Notes under the pieces: generated by a model
Databases searched by the model: none
Told to the model about the DNA's origin: nothing
What the model saw: the letters and a program-made list of their open reading frames with translations, nothing else
Program-made: the position numbers and the translations under genes
Shown: in pieces, positions 42,690 to 53,794 of the stretch
Numbering within the stretch: position 1 is the first letter of the stretch
Layout: each line of letters starts with the position of its first letter
Origin: Stenotrophomonas maltophilia
GTDB taxonomy: Bacteria; Pseudomonadota; Gammaproteobacteria; Xanthomonadales; Xanthomonadaceae
NCBI RefSeq assembly: GCF_002799155.1
Contig: NZ_NERD01000002.1
Coordinates: forward strand, 2,604,001-2,668,000
DNA length: 64,000 nt
Reading direction: 5' to 3'

Positions 42690-43274
42690 TCAGTGCTTGA
42701 CGTCGGCGGCCGGTTCGGCCGGCACCGCACCCTCGATCGGCTTGGCCTTCGGCGCGGACAGGCTGCCACCCTTCTCGAGCTCGGCGCGGACCACGCTGTC
42801 GATGCGGCGGATGATCGAGGCGGACATTTCCCGGCGCAGCTCCGTGGCCAGGATTTCGCGTTCGGTGGTGGTACCGGTGGCGTCGGTCGGCGGCGACACG
42901 TAGTCGCGCGACAGTTCGATCACCTGCTGCGGGACCAGTTCGCTGCCATCCTCGCGGCGGAAGATGAAGATCACCGCGTAGCGCAGGCTGTATTCCTGTG
43001 CGCGGCCCTGCGAGTCGATGGCGATCGGCAGGTCACCCCAGCGCTCGGACAGCACCTGCAGCTGGGTACTGGGCCCCTTGCTGTCCTCATCGGCCAGCTT
43101 GGCACCGGAGGCCAGCAGGCTGCGGTTGAGCAGCTTGACCAGTTCACTGTACGGGGCGGTGGAGACCACCTTCACCGGGGCGGTGTCGGTCGGCAGCATC
43201 AGCTTGTTGCGCAGATGGAAGCCGCAGCCGGCGAGGCCGAGGACAAGAACGAGGGCAAGCAGGATTCGGGTCAT
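42690..43274 (-). CDS. lptE: LPS-assembly lipoprotein LptE
   Basis: A 194-residue outer-membrane lipoprotein forming the plug of the LptD LPS translocon. The start MTRILLALVLVLGLAGCGFHLR gives lipobox LAGC with the GFHLR motif immediately after the cysteine, a hallmark of LptE. The rest is low in similarity but of normal length, with the conserved pattern ending in REMSASIIRRI. Its place between leuS and holA is conserved. Confidence 0.94.
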   Translation of the reverse strand: MTRILLALVLVLGLAGCGFHLRNKLMLPTDTAPVKVVSTAPYSELVKLLNRSLLASGAKLADEDSKGPSTQLQVLSERWGDLPIAIDSQGRAQEYSLRYAVIFIFRREDGSELVPQQVIELSRDYVSPPTDATGTTTEREILATELRREMSASIIRRIDSVVRAELEKGGSLSAPKAKPIEGAVPAEPAADVKH

Positions 43275-43412
43275 GGAGACAGTCTGGCGGAGCCGGGCGA
43301 TCACGGCAACACACAGCGTGCCCGACGCCGCGTGAATGCAGGGCCATCAGGCAACCGGCCCTGCTTCTGGAAACGCACCGGCCACCGCGCGGGTGACCGG
43401 TACGGGGGGACA

Positions 43413-46160
<2,748 letters not shown>

Positions 46161-46760
46161 TCAGCGCGGGCGCGACAGCGGCAATGCCACCGCCAGCCAG
46201 ACCAGCCAGCAGGCGAACGCGAGGCGTTGTGCCATCGGCGCCGGCAGCGTGCCCTGCAAGGCAAACGCCGCCAGCGCGGCCAGCACACCGCAGGCCAGGG
46301 CCAATGCGCCGAAGGCACGGCCAAGCGCCTGGCGCAGATGGGACACGCCCAGCAGCACGGTGCCGGCGACGAAACCCAGCACCCAGATCATCCAGGCACT
46401 GGCGTGCAGCTGACTGGCCGGCCCGTGCAGGTCGTCCACGTCCAAGGGCAGCAGCCCCATCGCGGCAAAGGCCAGCCCGGCCAGCAGCAGCATCTGGCTG
46501 CCGACCCGTGGCGCCCAGCCGGCGGTGGCCGGCAGACTGCGACGCAGGCGTTCAGCCACCGCCGCCGCCAGTAGGCCGGGCAGCACAAAACCCAGCAGAT
46601 TGAAGGCCAGCGCATGCGGTACGCCCTGCGCGCCCAGCAGCGCCACCGGGTGGCGGGCCTGCGCGTAGCCGTCCAGGCCGGCACCGAAGCCGGCCACGGC
46701 CAGGACGAATACAACTGCAGCAAGCAGCCCCAACCAACGATCAAGCCGGACCACGGACAT
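46161..46760 (-). CDS. DUF998 domain-containing membrane protein
   Basis: A 199-residue protein with about six hydrophobic helices, matching the DUF998 family: an N-terminal helix after RLDRWLGLLA, a loop ARHPVALLGAQGVPHALAFN, then a helix pair and a DDLHGPASQLHASAW segment with conserved HG and H residues. Function is unknown. It lies 105 bases upstream of leuS on the same strand but is not part of the usual leuS cluster. Confidence 0.8.
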   Translation of the reverse strand: MSVVRLDRWLGLLAAVVFVLAVAGFGAGLDGYAQARHPVALLGAQGVPHALAFNLLGFVLPGLLAAAVAERLRRSLPATAGWAPRVGSQMLLLAGLAFAAMGLLPLDVDDLHGPASQLHASAWMIWVLGFVAGTVLLGVSHLRQALGRAFGALALACGVLAALAAFALQGTLPAPMAQRLAFACWLVWLAVALPLSRPR

Positions 46761-46878
46761 TGCGCGCAATCACCCGGAAAGGAATGGACCCCGGCATTGT
46801 CGCGGCAGCGACGCGATGCGCCAAGCGCCGCGCATTTTCAGAGAAATTCGATGTCCGTGGTTCTCTCCTCCCACGATG

Positions 46879-46910
46879 CTCCCTGCATGGCAATCCCGCC
46901 ATGCAGGGAG
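46879..46910 (+). promoter_or_regulatory. 12-bp hairpin enclosing the ribosome binding site of the following gene
   Basis: CTCCCTGCATGG (46879-46890) pairs perfectly with CCATGCAGGGAG (46899-46910) around an eight-base loop. The only good Shine-Dalgarno sequence (GGGAG, 46906-46910) for the GTG at 46917 forms the base of the 3' arm, so it is completely paired in the folded RNA. There is no T-run after the stem, so it is not a terminator. Confidence 0.7.
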
Positions 46911-46916
46911 TTCCCC

Positions 46917-47171
46917 GTGATCCAACGCATCCTCATCGCCGCCGCACTCAGCCTGGGCCTGGCCACCACCGCCCACGGCGCTGATTTCAACTGCTACGCC
47001 AAGGTCGGCCCCGCCAGTGCCGCGCAGAACAGCAGCACCCTGATGGGCAGCGTCAGCGCTGCCGGCCTGCAGGCCGCCGAGGCCGAGTACTTCCGACGCA
47101 CCTCGACCACCAAGCCGGTCAGCTCCGGCAAGTGGGTGATCCACGAGCTGTACTGCGTGCCGCGCTCCTGA
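46917..47171 (+). CDS. Small secreted protein of unknown function
   Basis: An 84-residue exported protein not assigned to a family. The signal peptide (VIQRILIAAALSLGLATTAHG) has a clear cleavage site before ADFNCYAK. The mature part of about 62 residues has two cysteines (in FNCYAK and ELYCVPRS), which may form a disulfide in the periplasm, and an alanine-rich middle. GTG 46917 is chosen because GGGAG lies six bases upstream; in-frame ATG 46887 would add ten residues but has no ribosome binding site and starts inside the hairpin. Translation is probably controlled by that hairpin. Confidence 0.65.
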   Translation: MIQRILIAAALSLGLATTAHGADFNCYAKVGPASAAQNSSTLMGSVSAAGLQAAEAEYFRRTSTTKPVSSGKWVIHELYCVPRS

Positions 47172-47231
47172 GGATGTCACGGCGGGCCTGCAGGCCCGCC
47201 CCCTCCCGGGCGCACGCGTGTGATGGCAGGG

Positions 47232-47260
47232 TTGAGACCGACATCGATCGTCACCATAGA
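47232..47260 (+). promoter_or_regulatory. Putative sigma-70 promoter of the cnoX-like gene
   Basis: TTGAGA (47232-47237) and CATAGA (47255-47260) are separated by 17 bases. Transcription would start near 47267, a few bases before the first possible ATG at 47273. Confidence 0.55.
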
Positions 47261-47293
47261 ATCGGTCTCCAGATGCCAAGCGATGCCCCCCCC

Positions 47294-48151
47294 ATGACCG
47301 AGACGACCTACGTATTCGACGCCACCACTGCGACCTTCGAGGCCGAAGTCCTGCAGAAGTCGCTGCAGACGCCGGTGCTGGTCGACTTCTGGGCCACCTG
47401 GTGCGGGCCATGCAAGACCCTGGGCCCGATGCTGGAAAAGCTGGCTGCCGAGTACAACGGTGCCTTCGAGCTGGCCAAGGTCGATGTCGACAAGGAACAG
47501 CAGATCGCTGCGGCCTTCCAGATCCGCTCGGTGCCGACCGTGTTCCTGGTCAAGGGGGGCCAACTGGTGGACGGCTTCCCCGGCGCCATTCCGGAAGGCC
47601 AGCTGCGTGAGTTCCTGGCCCAGCACGGCATCGCGCCGGCCGATGTCGGCGACGCCGCCGCCGAGGATGACGCCCCGCTGGACCCGCAGGCGCAGGTGGA
47701 CGTACTGCGCGCGCAGATCGCCGCCGAACCCGACAAGGACGAGCTGAAGCTCGACCTGGCCCTGGCCCTGCTGCAGATCGGCGGCGTGGACGAGGCCGGC
47801 ACCCTGATCGACGGCCTGCCGGCCAATCTGGCCACCGACGACCGTGCCGTGCGCGCCCGCGCCCGCCTGGCCTTCGCCGCCGCGCTGAAGGATGCCCCGG
47901 CGGCCGAGGTGCTGGAGGCACGCATCGCCGCTGATGGCAGGGATCTCAAGGCCCGCCACCTGCGCGGCGTGCAACTGCTGCTCGGCGGCCATGACGAGGC
48001 CGCGCTGGCCCAGTTCCTGGAAATGCTGCGGATCGACCGCGGATTCGAGGAAGGCCTGCCGCGCAAAGCCTTGATTGACGCCTTCAATGTGATCTCCGAC
48101 GAGGACCTGGTGGGCCAGTACCGCCGCAGGATGGCCTCGCTGCTGTTCTGA
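47294..48151 (+). CDS. cnoX: Thioredoxin-domain co-chaperone with TPR region (CnoX/YbbN-like)
   Basis: A 285-residue protein combining an N-terminal thioredoxin fold (residues about 1-115) with a C-terminal tetratricopeptide-like region (about 130-285). The active site is WCGPC in VDFWATWCGPCKTLGPMLEKL, unlike the redox-inactive SQHC of E. coli YbbN. The TPR part contains KDELKLDLALALLQIGGVDEA and DLKARHLRGVQLLLGGHDEAALAQFLEML. CnoX protects oxidised substrates and hands them to GroEL/DnaK. ATG 47273, seven codons upstream in frame, is an alternative start; neither has a clear ribosome binding site. Confidence 0.87.
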   Translation: MTETTYVFDATTATFEAEVLQKSLQTPVLVDFWATWCGPCKTLGPMLEKLAAEYNGAFELAKVDVDKEQQIAAAFQIRSVPTVFLVKGGQLVDGFPGAIPEGQLREFLAQHGIAPADVGDAAAEDDAPLDPQAQVDVLRAQIAAEPDKDELKLDLALALLQIGGVDEAGTLIDGLPANLATDDRAVRARARLAFAAALKDAPAAEVLEARIAADGRDLKARHLRGVQLLLGGHDEAALAQFLEMLRIDRGFEEGLPRKALIDAFNVISDEDLVGQYRRRMASLLF

Positions 48152-48303
48152 ACGGGATCCCGCTCCGTTCAGAATCCCTGCACTGAACGCGGGCAATAAT
48201 GCGCGCGCTGGCGGCCATGCGGTCGCCACGATCCGTTCGGGGGGATGAGGTCGGGGCCATGGGGTCTTGCAGCTGCACCCCCGCATTGCCGGGATTGCAA
48301 ACT

Positions 48304-49959
48304 GTGACCGTCGTCCGCTCTTTGTCGTTCGCCATGCGTTTAACGGGCGCCCTGCTCTGCGCCCTCTTCCTGCTGCCCGCCATCGCCGGCGCCCAGGACT
48401 GGAACTACCGGGTCCGGCCCGGCGACACCCTGTGGGACCTGGGTGGGCTGTACCTGAAACCCTCGGTACGCTGGCAGCAGCTGCAGCAGCACAACCGCAT
48501 CGACAACCCCTACCAGTTGCCGCCAGGCCAGCTGCTGCGCTTTCCGATCAGCTGGCTGCGCACCGAGCCGGCGCCGGCACGGGTGCTGTCCGTGCGCGGC
48601 AAGGTCGAGCTGTCCGGTGCCGATGGCACCGCGACCCGTGCGCTCCAGGCCGGCGAGCAGCTGCATATCGGCGACACCGTGGAAACCGAGGGCGATTCCA
48701 GCATCACCCTGGAATTCGCCGATGCCTCGCGCCTGCAGCTGCGCGAATACTCACGCCTGCGCCTGGACCAGCTGAGCCGCTATGGCCACACCGGCATGGT
48801 CGATACCCGCCTGCGCCTGCAGCAGGGACGGGCCAGCAACCGTGTGACCCCGGCGCGCGGCCCGGCCTCGCGTTACATCATCGATGCGCCCACCGCGACC
48901 AGCAGCGTGCGCGGCACGGTGTTCCGGGTCAGCGCCGGAGATGCCGGACACGTCGGCGCCACTGAGGTCCTGCAGGGCAAGGTGCAGGTCGGCAATCCCC
49001 ATGGCCAGCGCCTGGTCCGGCCAGGCCAGGCCACCCGCAGCAGCAGCGTGGATGCTGCCCCCACCACAGTCTCGGCACTGCTGCCGGCGCCAGTGCTGCG
49101 CAATGACGAGCTGCGCCTGGCACCGCTGCCTACCGTGCTGGCCTGGGACCCGGTCAATGGCGCCGACCACTACCGGGTGGAAGTGGTGCAGGCGGCAACG
49201 CCGGAGATCCTGCTGTTCGCCGCCACCACCGCCGACACCCGGCTGGCGATCGGCGACCTGCCGCCCGGCCAGCTGCGCATCCTGCTGCGCGCGGTCGACA
49301 TCCAAGGCGTCGAAGGCCTGGATGCCAGCGCCGATTTCGAGCTCAGTGACCAGCCTCCGCCGCCGCTGACCGTATCGCCGCTGCATGGGCAGACGATCAA
49401 CAGCGACCGCCCGCGTTTCCGCTGGAGCCAGGCCCCCGGTGCGCGCAGCAGCGTGCTGCAGATCGCCGCCGAACCCAGCTTCCGGCAGCCGCTGCAGGAG
49501 CAGACCACCCAGGCGACCGACCTGCGCCTGGCGCAACCGCTGCCGCCCGGCCAGTACTACTGGCGCGTTGCCTCGCGCGATGGCGAAGGCCACCAGGGCC
49601 GTTATGGCCAGGCCCTCCCGCTGCAGCTGAGCAATGAGCCGGTGGACCCGGCGCTGCAGCCCCCCGAGGCCGCGCATGGCGAGCTCACCCTGCGCTGGCA
49701 GGCCGGCAGCGAAGGCCAGCGCTACCGGGTTCAGGTGGATCGTCGAGGCGACTTCAAGGCCCCGCTGGTCGATGAAACCGTGGCCCAGCCGCAGGTGAGC
49801 TTCAAGCGCCCATGGAGCGGCACCCTGCACGTACGCGTGCAGTACATCGACGATGACGGCCACGCCGGCGAGTTCTCTCCTGCCCAACAGATCCCATTGC
49901 CATGCCGCCTGTGCTACGGCGCCGGTGGCGGGGCCCTGCTGCTCTGGTTGTTGTTGTGA
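48304..49959 (+). CDS. LysM and FecR domain secreted protein
   Basis: A 551-residue exported protein. After a signal peptide (MRLTGALLCALFLLPAIAGAQ, from the internal Met at 48334) comes a LysM domain (WNYRVRPGDTLWDLGGLYL, then QLQQHNRIDNPYQLPPGQ) that should bind peptidoglycan. A FecR domain follows (VLSVRGKVELSGADG, GDTVETEGDSSITLEFADASRLQLR, ATSSVRGTVFRVS), then fibronectin-III-like segments. It probably senses or organises the cell wall. The start GTG 48304 has GGGATTG upstream; Met 48334 is an alternative. The stop overlaps the GTG of the CHASE2-GGDEF gene, suggesting that the pair forms one signalling unit. Confidence 0.85.
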   Translation: MTVVRSLSFAMRLTGALLCALFLLPAIAGAQDWNYRVRPGDTLWDLGGLYLKPSVRWQQLQQHNRIDNPYQLPPGQLLRFPISWLRTEPAPARVLSVRGKVELSGADGTATRALQAGEQLHIGDTVETEGDSSITLEFADASRLQLREYSRLRLDQLSRYGHTGMVDTRLRLQQGRASNRVTPARGPASRYIIDAPTATSSVRGTVFRVSAGDAGHVGATEVLQGKVQVGNPHGQRLVRPGQATRSSSVDAAPTTVSALLPAPVLRNDELRLAPLPTVLAWDPVNGADHYRVEVVQAATPEILLFAATTADTRLAIGDLPPGQLRILLRAVDIQGVEGLDASADFELSDQPPPPLTVSPLHGQTINSDRPRFRWSQAPGARSSVLQIAAEPSFRQPLQEQTTQATDLRLAQPLPPGQYYWRVASRDGEGHQGRYGQALPLQLSNEPVDPALQPPEAAHGELTLRWQAGSEGQRYRVQVDRRGDFKAPLVDETVAQPQVSFKRPWSGTLHVRVQYIDDDGHAGEFSPAQQIPLPCRLCYGAGGGALLLWLLL

Positions 49960-51581
49960 GGCGCTCGCCTTTGCCATGGTCGAAGCGGATCCTGCTGGCC
50001 CTGCTGGCCGGCGTGCTGACCATCGTGGCCAGCCAGGGCCAATGGCTGTGGCGACAGGACGAGGCGGCCTATGACGCGCTGGTCGGCAACTGGGACTACC
50101 GCCCGGACCCGAGCGTGCTGATCGTGGCCATCGACGAAGGCAGCCTGCAGCGTATCGGCCAGTGGCCCTGGCCGCGCTCGGTGCACGCTCGCCTGCTGGA
50201 CCGCCTGACCGATGCTGGCGCCGAACGCGTCGCGCTGGACCTGATGCTGTCCGAACCCGACCGTCGCGACAGCCGCCAGGATGACGCGCTTGCGGCCGCC
50301 ATCCGGCGCAATGGCCGGGTGGTGCTGCCGGTGCTGGCCGCGCCTGCAGCCGGCGACCGCATGGCCGAGGAAATGCTGCCGATCCCGCAGATCGCCGCCA
50401 GTGCCGCCGCGATCGGGCACACCGATGTCGAGGTGGATGGTGACGGCGTCGCCCGCGGCGTCTATCTGCATGCCGGTATCGGCCAGCCGCATTGGCCGGC
50501 GCTCGGCCTGGCCCTGGCCGACCTGCCTGCGGGTGCGGTACGCGGCCTGCCCGATCCCGACCCGGAACTGGGCTCGCCCTATCAATGGCGTCGCGACGAT
50601 TACGTTCGCGTGCGCTACGCCGGCCCGCCCGAGAGGCTGCCGCAGGTGTCCTATGCCGACGTGCTCGATGGCCACGTGGACATGGCGATGCTGCATGGCC
50701 GTCGCATCGTGGTCGGCATGACAGCCAGCGGCATTGCGCCTCGCCTGCTGACCCCGACTACCCGCGAATTCTGGATGAGTGGCAGCGAATACCAGGCCAA
50801 CATCACCTCGATGCTGCTGCAGGACAAGCAGATCGATGTGCTGCCTCACGCGTGGCAGCACGCCATCAGCGGCGTGCTGGTGGCGCTGTGCGTGATCCTG
50901 CTCGGCCTGCGCCTGCCCTGGCTCGCCGCGTTGTGCTCGTTGCCGATGCCACCGCTGCTGAGCTGGCTGCTGCTGCGCACGGCAGACCTGTGGTGGGCAC
51001 CGGCCAGCGCGATGCTGGGCGTGGCACTGGCACTGCTGGTCTGGGCGGTGTGGCGGATCTCGGCCTGGCATCGCCAGGCCAATCGCGATGCCCTGACCGG
51101 CCTCGGCAACCGCCTGCGTTTCGAACAGTCACTGCAACAGGAATGCGATGCCGCGCGGCGCAGTGGCAAGCCATTGAGCCTGGCGCTGATCGACGTTGAC
51201 CATTTCAAGCGCCACAACGATCGTCACGGGCATCAGGTCGGCGACCGCGTGCTGCGCGATGTCGCCCGCCTGATCGGCGCGCATGCCCGGCGCCCGCGCG
51301 ACATGGCGGCACGCTACGGTGGCGACGAATTCGCACTGGTGCTGCCGGATACGCCGGCCGAGGGCGCGCGCCGGGTGATCGAGGACCTGATCGCCTGCGT
51401 GCGAGCACTGCCGGCGCCGGGCGATGGCAGCGAGGACGCTGTCACCCTCACCATCGGTGTATTCACCCGCGTGCCCGACGGTGACCTGCAACCACACCAT
51501 TTCGTGGAAGGCGCCGACACCGCCCTGTACCAGGCCAAGGCCAACGGCCGCGATGGATACGTGATCGACGGCGGGACGTGA
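49956..51581 (+). CDS. CHASE2 domain membrane diguanylate cyclase
   Basis: A 541-residue inner-membrane sensor that makes cyclic di-GMP. An N-terminal helix leads into a periplasmic CHASE2 domain (about 35-300: SVLIVAIDEGSLQRIGQWPWPR, then RRIVVGMTASGIAPR). Three further helices (about 303-368) precede a cytoplasmic GGDEF domain (about 375-535). The catalytic motif is intact (RYGGDEFALV, 455-459), and an inhibitory I-site RPRD (446-449) sits five residues upstream, so product feedback is expected. DALTGLGNR marks the domain start. The GTG overlaps the LysM/FecR stop codon (GTGA). The ligand of CHASE2 is unknown. Confidence 0.92.
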   Translation: MRRSPLPWSKRILLALLAGVLTIVASQGQWLWRQDEAAYDALVGNWDYRPDPSVLIVAIDEGSLQRIGQWPWPRSVHARLLDRLTDAGAERVALDLMLSEPDRRDSRQDDALAAAIRRNGRVVLPVLAAPAAGDRMAEEMLPIPQIAASAAAIGHTDVEVDGDGVARGVYLHAGIGQPHWPALGLALADLPAGAVRGLPDPDPELGSPYQWRRDDYVRVRYAGPPERLPQVSYADVLDGHVDMAMLHGRRIVVGMTASGIAPRLLTPTTREFWMSGSEYQANITSMLLQDKQIDVLPHAWQHAISGVLVALCVILLGLRLPWLAALCSLPMPPLLSWLLLRTADLWWAPASAMLGVALALLVWAVWRISAWHRQANRDALTGLGNRLRFEQSLQQECDAARRSGKPLSLALIDVDHFKRHNDRHGHQVGDRVLRDVARLIGAHARRPRDMAARYGGDEFALVLPDTPAEGARRVIEDLIACVRALPAPGDGSEDAVTLTIGVFTRVPDGDLQPHHFVEGADTALYQAKANGRDGYVIDGGT

Positions 51582-51650
51582 CCCACCCCGGGTACAACAT
51601 ACGCATACGAATGGTTAGACTGGGCACCTCGCCTCGCGCCCCTGACCCGC

Positions 51651-52103
51651 ATGAACGCCCGCCTGTTCCGTTTCGGCATCAACCTCTGGCCGCCGTTCCT
51701 GTTCACCGGCATCCACGTCACCCGGATCACGCCCGATTACCGGCAGATCGACGTGGAGCTTCGGCTGCGGCCCTGGAACCGCAATTACGTGGGTACGCAT
51801 TTCGGCGGCAGCCTGTTCGCGATGACCGATCCGTTCTGGATGCTTGGCCTGCTGCACTTCCTCGGCCGTGACTACTATGTGTGGGACCGCGCCGGTGCGA
51901 TCGATTTCCTCAAGCCTGGGCGGGGCACGGTGCGCACCTCGTTCCGCATCGACGATGCATTGCTGGATGAACTGCGTGCCGAAGCGGCTGGCGGCGAAAA
52001 GGTGCTGCGCTGGTTCAGCAACGATGTCGTCGACGAAAGCGGCGACGTGGTCGCCCAGGTACGCAAGCAGGTCTACCTGCGATTGAAGCCGCACGCACGC
52101 TGA
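51651..52103 (+). CDS. DUF4442 hotdog-fold protein (thioesterase-like)
   Basis: A 150-residue cytoplasmic protein of the hotdog superfamily. The NYVGTHFGGSLFAMTDPFW helix with its GG-S motif is the hallmark of DUF4442; an N-terminal WPPFLFTGIHVTRITPDYR and C-terminal VAQVRKQVYLR strand complete the fold. An acyl-CoA thioesterase role is often assumed but not shown. The ATG at 51651 lies 69 bases after the cyclase gene. Confidence 0.85.
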   Translation: MNARLFRFGINLWPPFLFTGIHVTRITPDYRQIDVELRLRPWNRNYVGTHFGGSLFAMTDPFWMLGLLHFLGRDYYVWDRAGAIDFLKPGRGTVRTSFRIDDALLDELRAEAAGGEKVLRWFSNDVVDESGDVVAQVRKQVYLRLKPHAR

Positions 52104-52135
52104 TCCAGCACGCGGGCGCTATCCTCCCTCCTGCC

Positions 52136-52401
52136 ATGGAGGCTGCGATGCGCCCGAATCCGCTTGCCACACTGCTGGGCACTCTGCCCTCCGAGCCCAC
52201 GCACGCCCGTCCGGGCATGCGCTGGCAGTGCAGGACCAGCGGCTGATACCGCGCCGGGACAATCCGGTAATGAGCGGCCCGCTCGAAGATGGCGGCGTCA
52301 GCATCCAACGCAGCCCCCTGGAAATACGCTGTTTTCATTCGCCAGCGCGGGACGCTGGTCAATGGGCGCGACCGCCTTCACCTTCCGCTGGCAGCCGCTG
52401 C
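52136..52401 (+). other. Gap with possible decayed short reading frame
   Basis: About 300 bases without a convincing gene. A 36-codon frame starts at ATG 52136 (MEAAMRPNPLATLLGTLPSE..) and stops at 52246. A different frame then continues with protein-like sequence (RRDNPVMSGPLEDGGVSIQ..) to about 52330, as if one small gene had suffered a frameshift. No known family was recognised, no repeat or terminator was seen, and the idea is weak. Confidence 0.25.
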
Positions 52402-53718
52402 TCAGTCGCGCGCAGCGCTAGCCGGGGCGTTCTCCATCACCAGCGGCACCGACAGCCATGGGCTCTCTTCGCTGCTACGCGACGGTGACCGCCGCGGCAC
52501 CTGCAGGCGGCGGCCATCGGCCGACAACTGCGGTGCCCGCACCGGGGAGCGGAATTGCGCAGGCAGGCGCGGCAGCGCCGCCACCGGGTCCTCCGCCTGC
52601 TGCCGCAGCCAGCGCTGCGCGCCGATCAGCCGTACCATCGCGGCGGCATCCTGGGTCCGTGACGAATAGGCGGGATAGACCGGGCCGGCGATATCGGTCA
52701 GCACGCATCCCATGATGTTCGACAGGCAGCCGAAGTCATGCGGCGGCGGCGCTGGCACCGGCAACGGGCGATCCGCTTCCAGCGCCACCATGGCCGCCGC
52801 GTCGCAGGCCCAACCCAGATTGCCCGCCGCGCGTGCCAGGGTGCTGCGGCGATCCAGCACCAGCACACCGCCGAATTCCTGCGCCGAGGTTTCGATCGCG
52901 ACCCGGCTCATCGCGTACTCACCCTGCATCGCCCGGCACAGGCTCTGTTCGGCAGCCAACATCGGCTGCATCGCTTGCTCGCATTCCGCTGGCAACGAAT
53001 GGTCGGCCGGCAGTTCAACCAGCATGTCGGCCAGCAGCTGGGCGTTGGCCTGCACCAGGCTGGCACCGATGATGCTCTCCACCAGGTAGCTGCCGCCCGT
53101 CACCAGCCTGCGGCCCAGCTGCAGCCCCCGGCAACTGCCACGCAGCGCACCGTCGACATCGCCCTGCACATAGGCCAGCGCGCGTGCGCTGGTGGCATCG
53201 AGCAACAGGCCGTACGTTGGCATCGGCACCAGGATGCCATCGCCCGTGGGCCGGAACGGCGACACGAAGTGGTCCGCATCGGCCAGCTGGTCCAGTCGCG
53301 CATGCAGCTGCTGGTGGCCAGCATGGGCATCGATGAAGCGCTGCGGATCGGCGCGCACCTGGCCCAGGCAGTCGCTGGCGGTCGGTCCGCAACTGGCCGC
53401 CGGCCGTGATCGCAGCTCGTCGTGGTCCTCCGCCAGCTGCGGGCCGGCGCCGCCACTGCCGCGCGGGTCCGCCTCCCAACGCTGCACATCGCGGGCCAAC
53501 GCCTGTTCGCGCTGGCGCGCATCGAGATCGTCGAACGCGAGTGTCCACAGCAGCGCAAAGCCGTTGTGGCCGTGGGCAGGCAGGCGGGCCTGCAAGCGCT
53601 GCTGGGCCTGCAGCCACGCGTCCGGCACCGGCCACATGCGCGAGGCGCACCACACCACCATGGCCAGCAGCAACAGGCCTGCCAGAATCCAGCCCAGTCC
53701 GCGCAGAATCTTCAACAC
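52402..53718 (-). CDS. Hypothetical membrane-anchored protein
   Basis: A 438-residue protein not assigned to a family. A single N-terminal transmembrane helix (about residues 8-28, LGWILAGLLLLAMVVWCASRM) anchors a large predicted periplasmic domain rich in alanine, leucine and glutamine, with four or more cysteines (ASCGPTASDCLG, GCLSNIMGC) that could form disulfides. The C-terminus is basic and serine-rich. The start is GTG 53718 with AAGGGAAGC upstream. The frame is intact and codon use matches the neighbours, so it looks like a genuine species-level gene. It converges on the short gap after the DUF4442 gene. Confidence 0.75.
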   Translation of the reverse strand: MLKILRGLGWILAGLLLLAMVVWCASRMWPVPDAWLQAQQRLQARLPAHGHNGFALLWTLAFDDLDARQREQALARDVQRWEADPRGSGGAGPQLAEDHDELRSRPAASCGPTASDCLGQVRADPQRFIDAHAGHQQLHARLDQLADADHFVSPFRPTGDGILVPMPTYGLLLDATSARALAYVQGDVDGALRGSCRGLQLGRRLVTGGSYLVESIIGASLVQANAQLLADMLVELPADHSLPAECEQAMQPMLAAEQSLCRAMQGEYAMSRVAIETSAQEFGGVLVLDRRSTLARAAGNLGWACDAAAMVALEADRPLPVPAPPPHDFGCLSNIMGCVLTDIAGPVYPAYSSRTQDAAAMVRLIGAQRWLRQQAEDPVAALPRLPAQFRSPVRAPQLSADGRRLQVPRRSPSRSSEESPWLSVPLVMENAPASAARD

Positions 53719-53782
53719 AGCTTCCCTTCCATGTGCCGTTACCGCAGTCGTTTCCCCAGCGTAATCGACCGGCCGCGACCGC

Positions 53783-53788
53783 TACAAT
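53783..53788 (+). promoter_or_regulatory. Putative -10 element of the DUF502 gene
   Basis: TACAAT ends six bases before the ATG at 53795. Transcription would begin at or next to the start codon, suggesting a leaderless mRNA. Confidence 0.5.
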
Positions 53789-53794
53789 GCGCCC

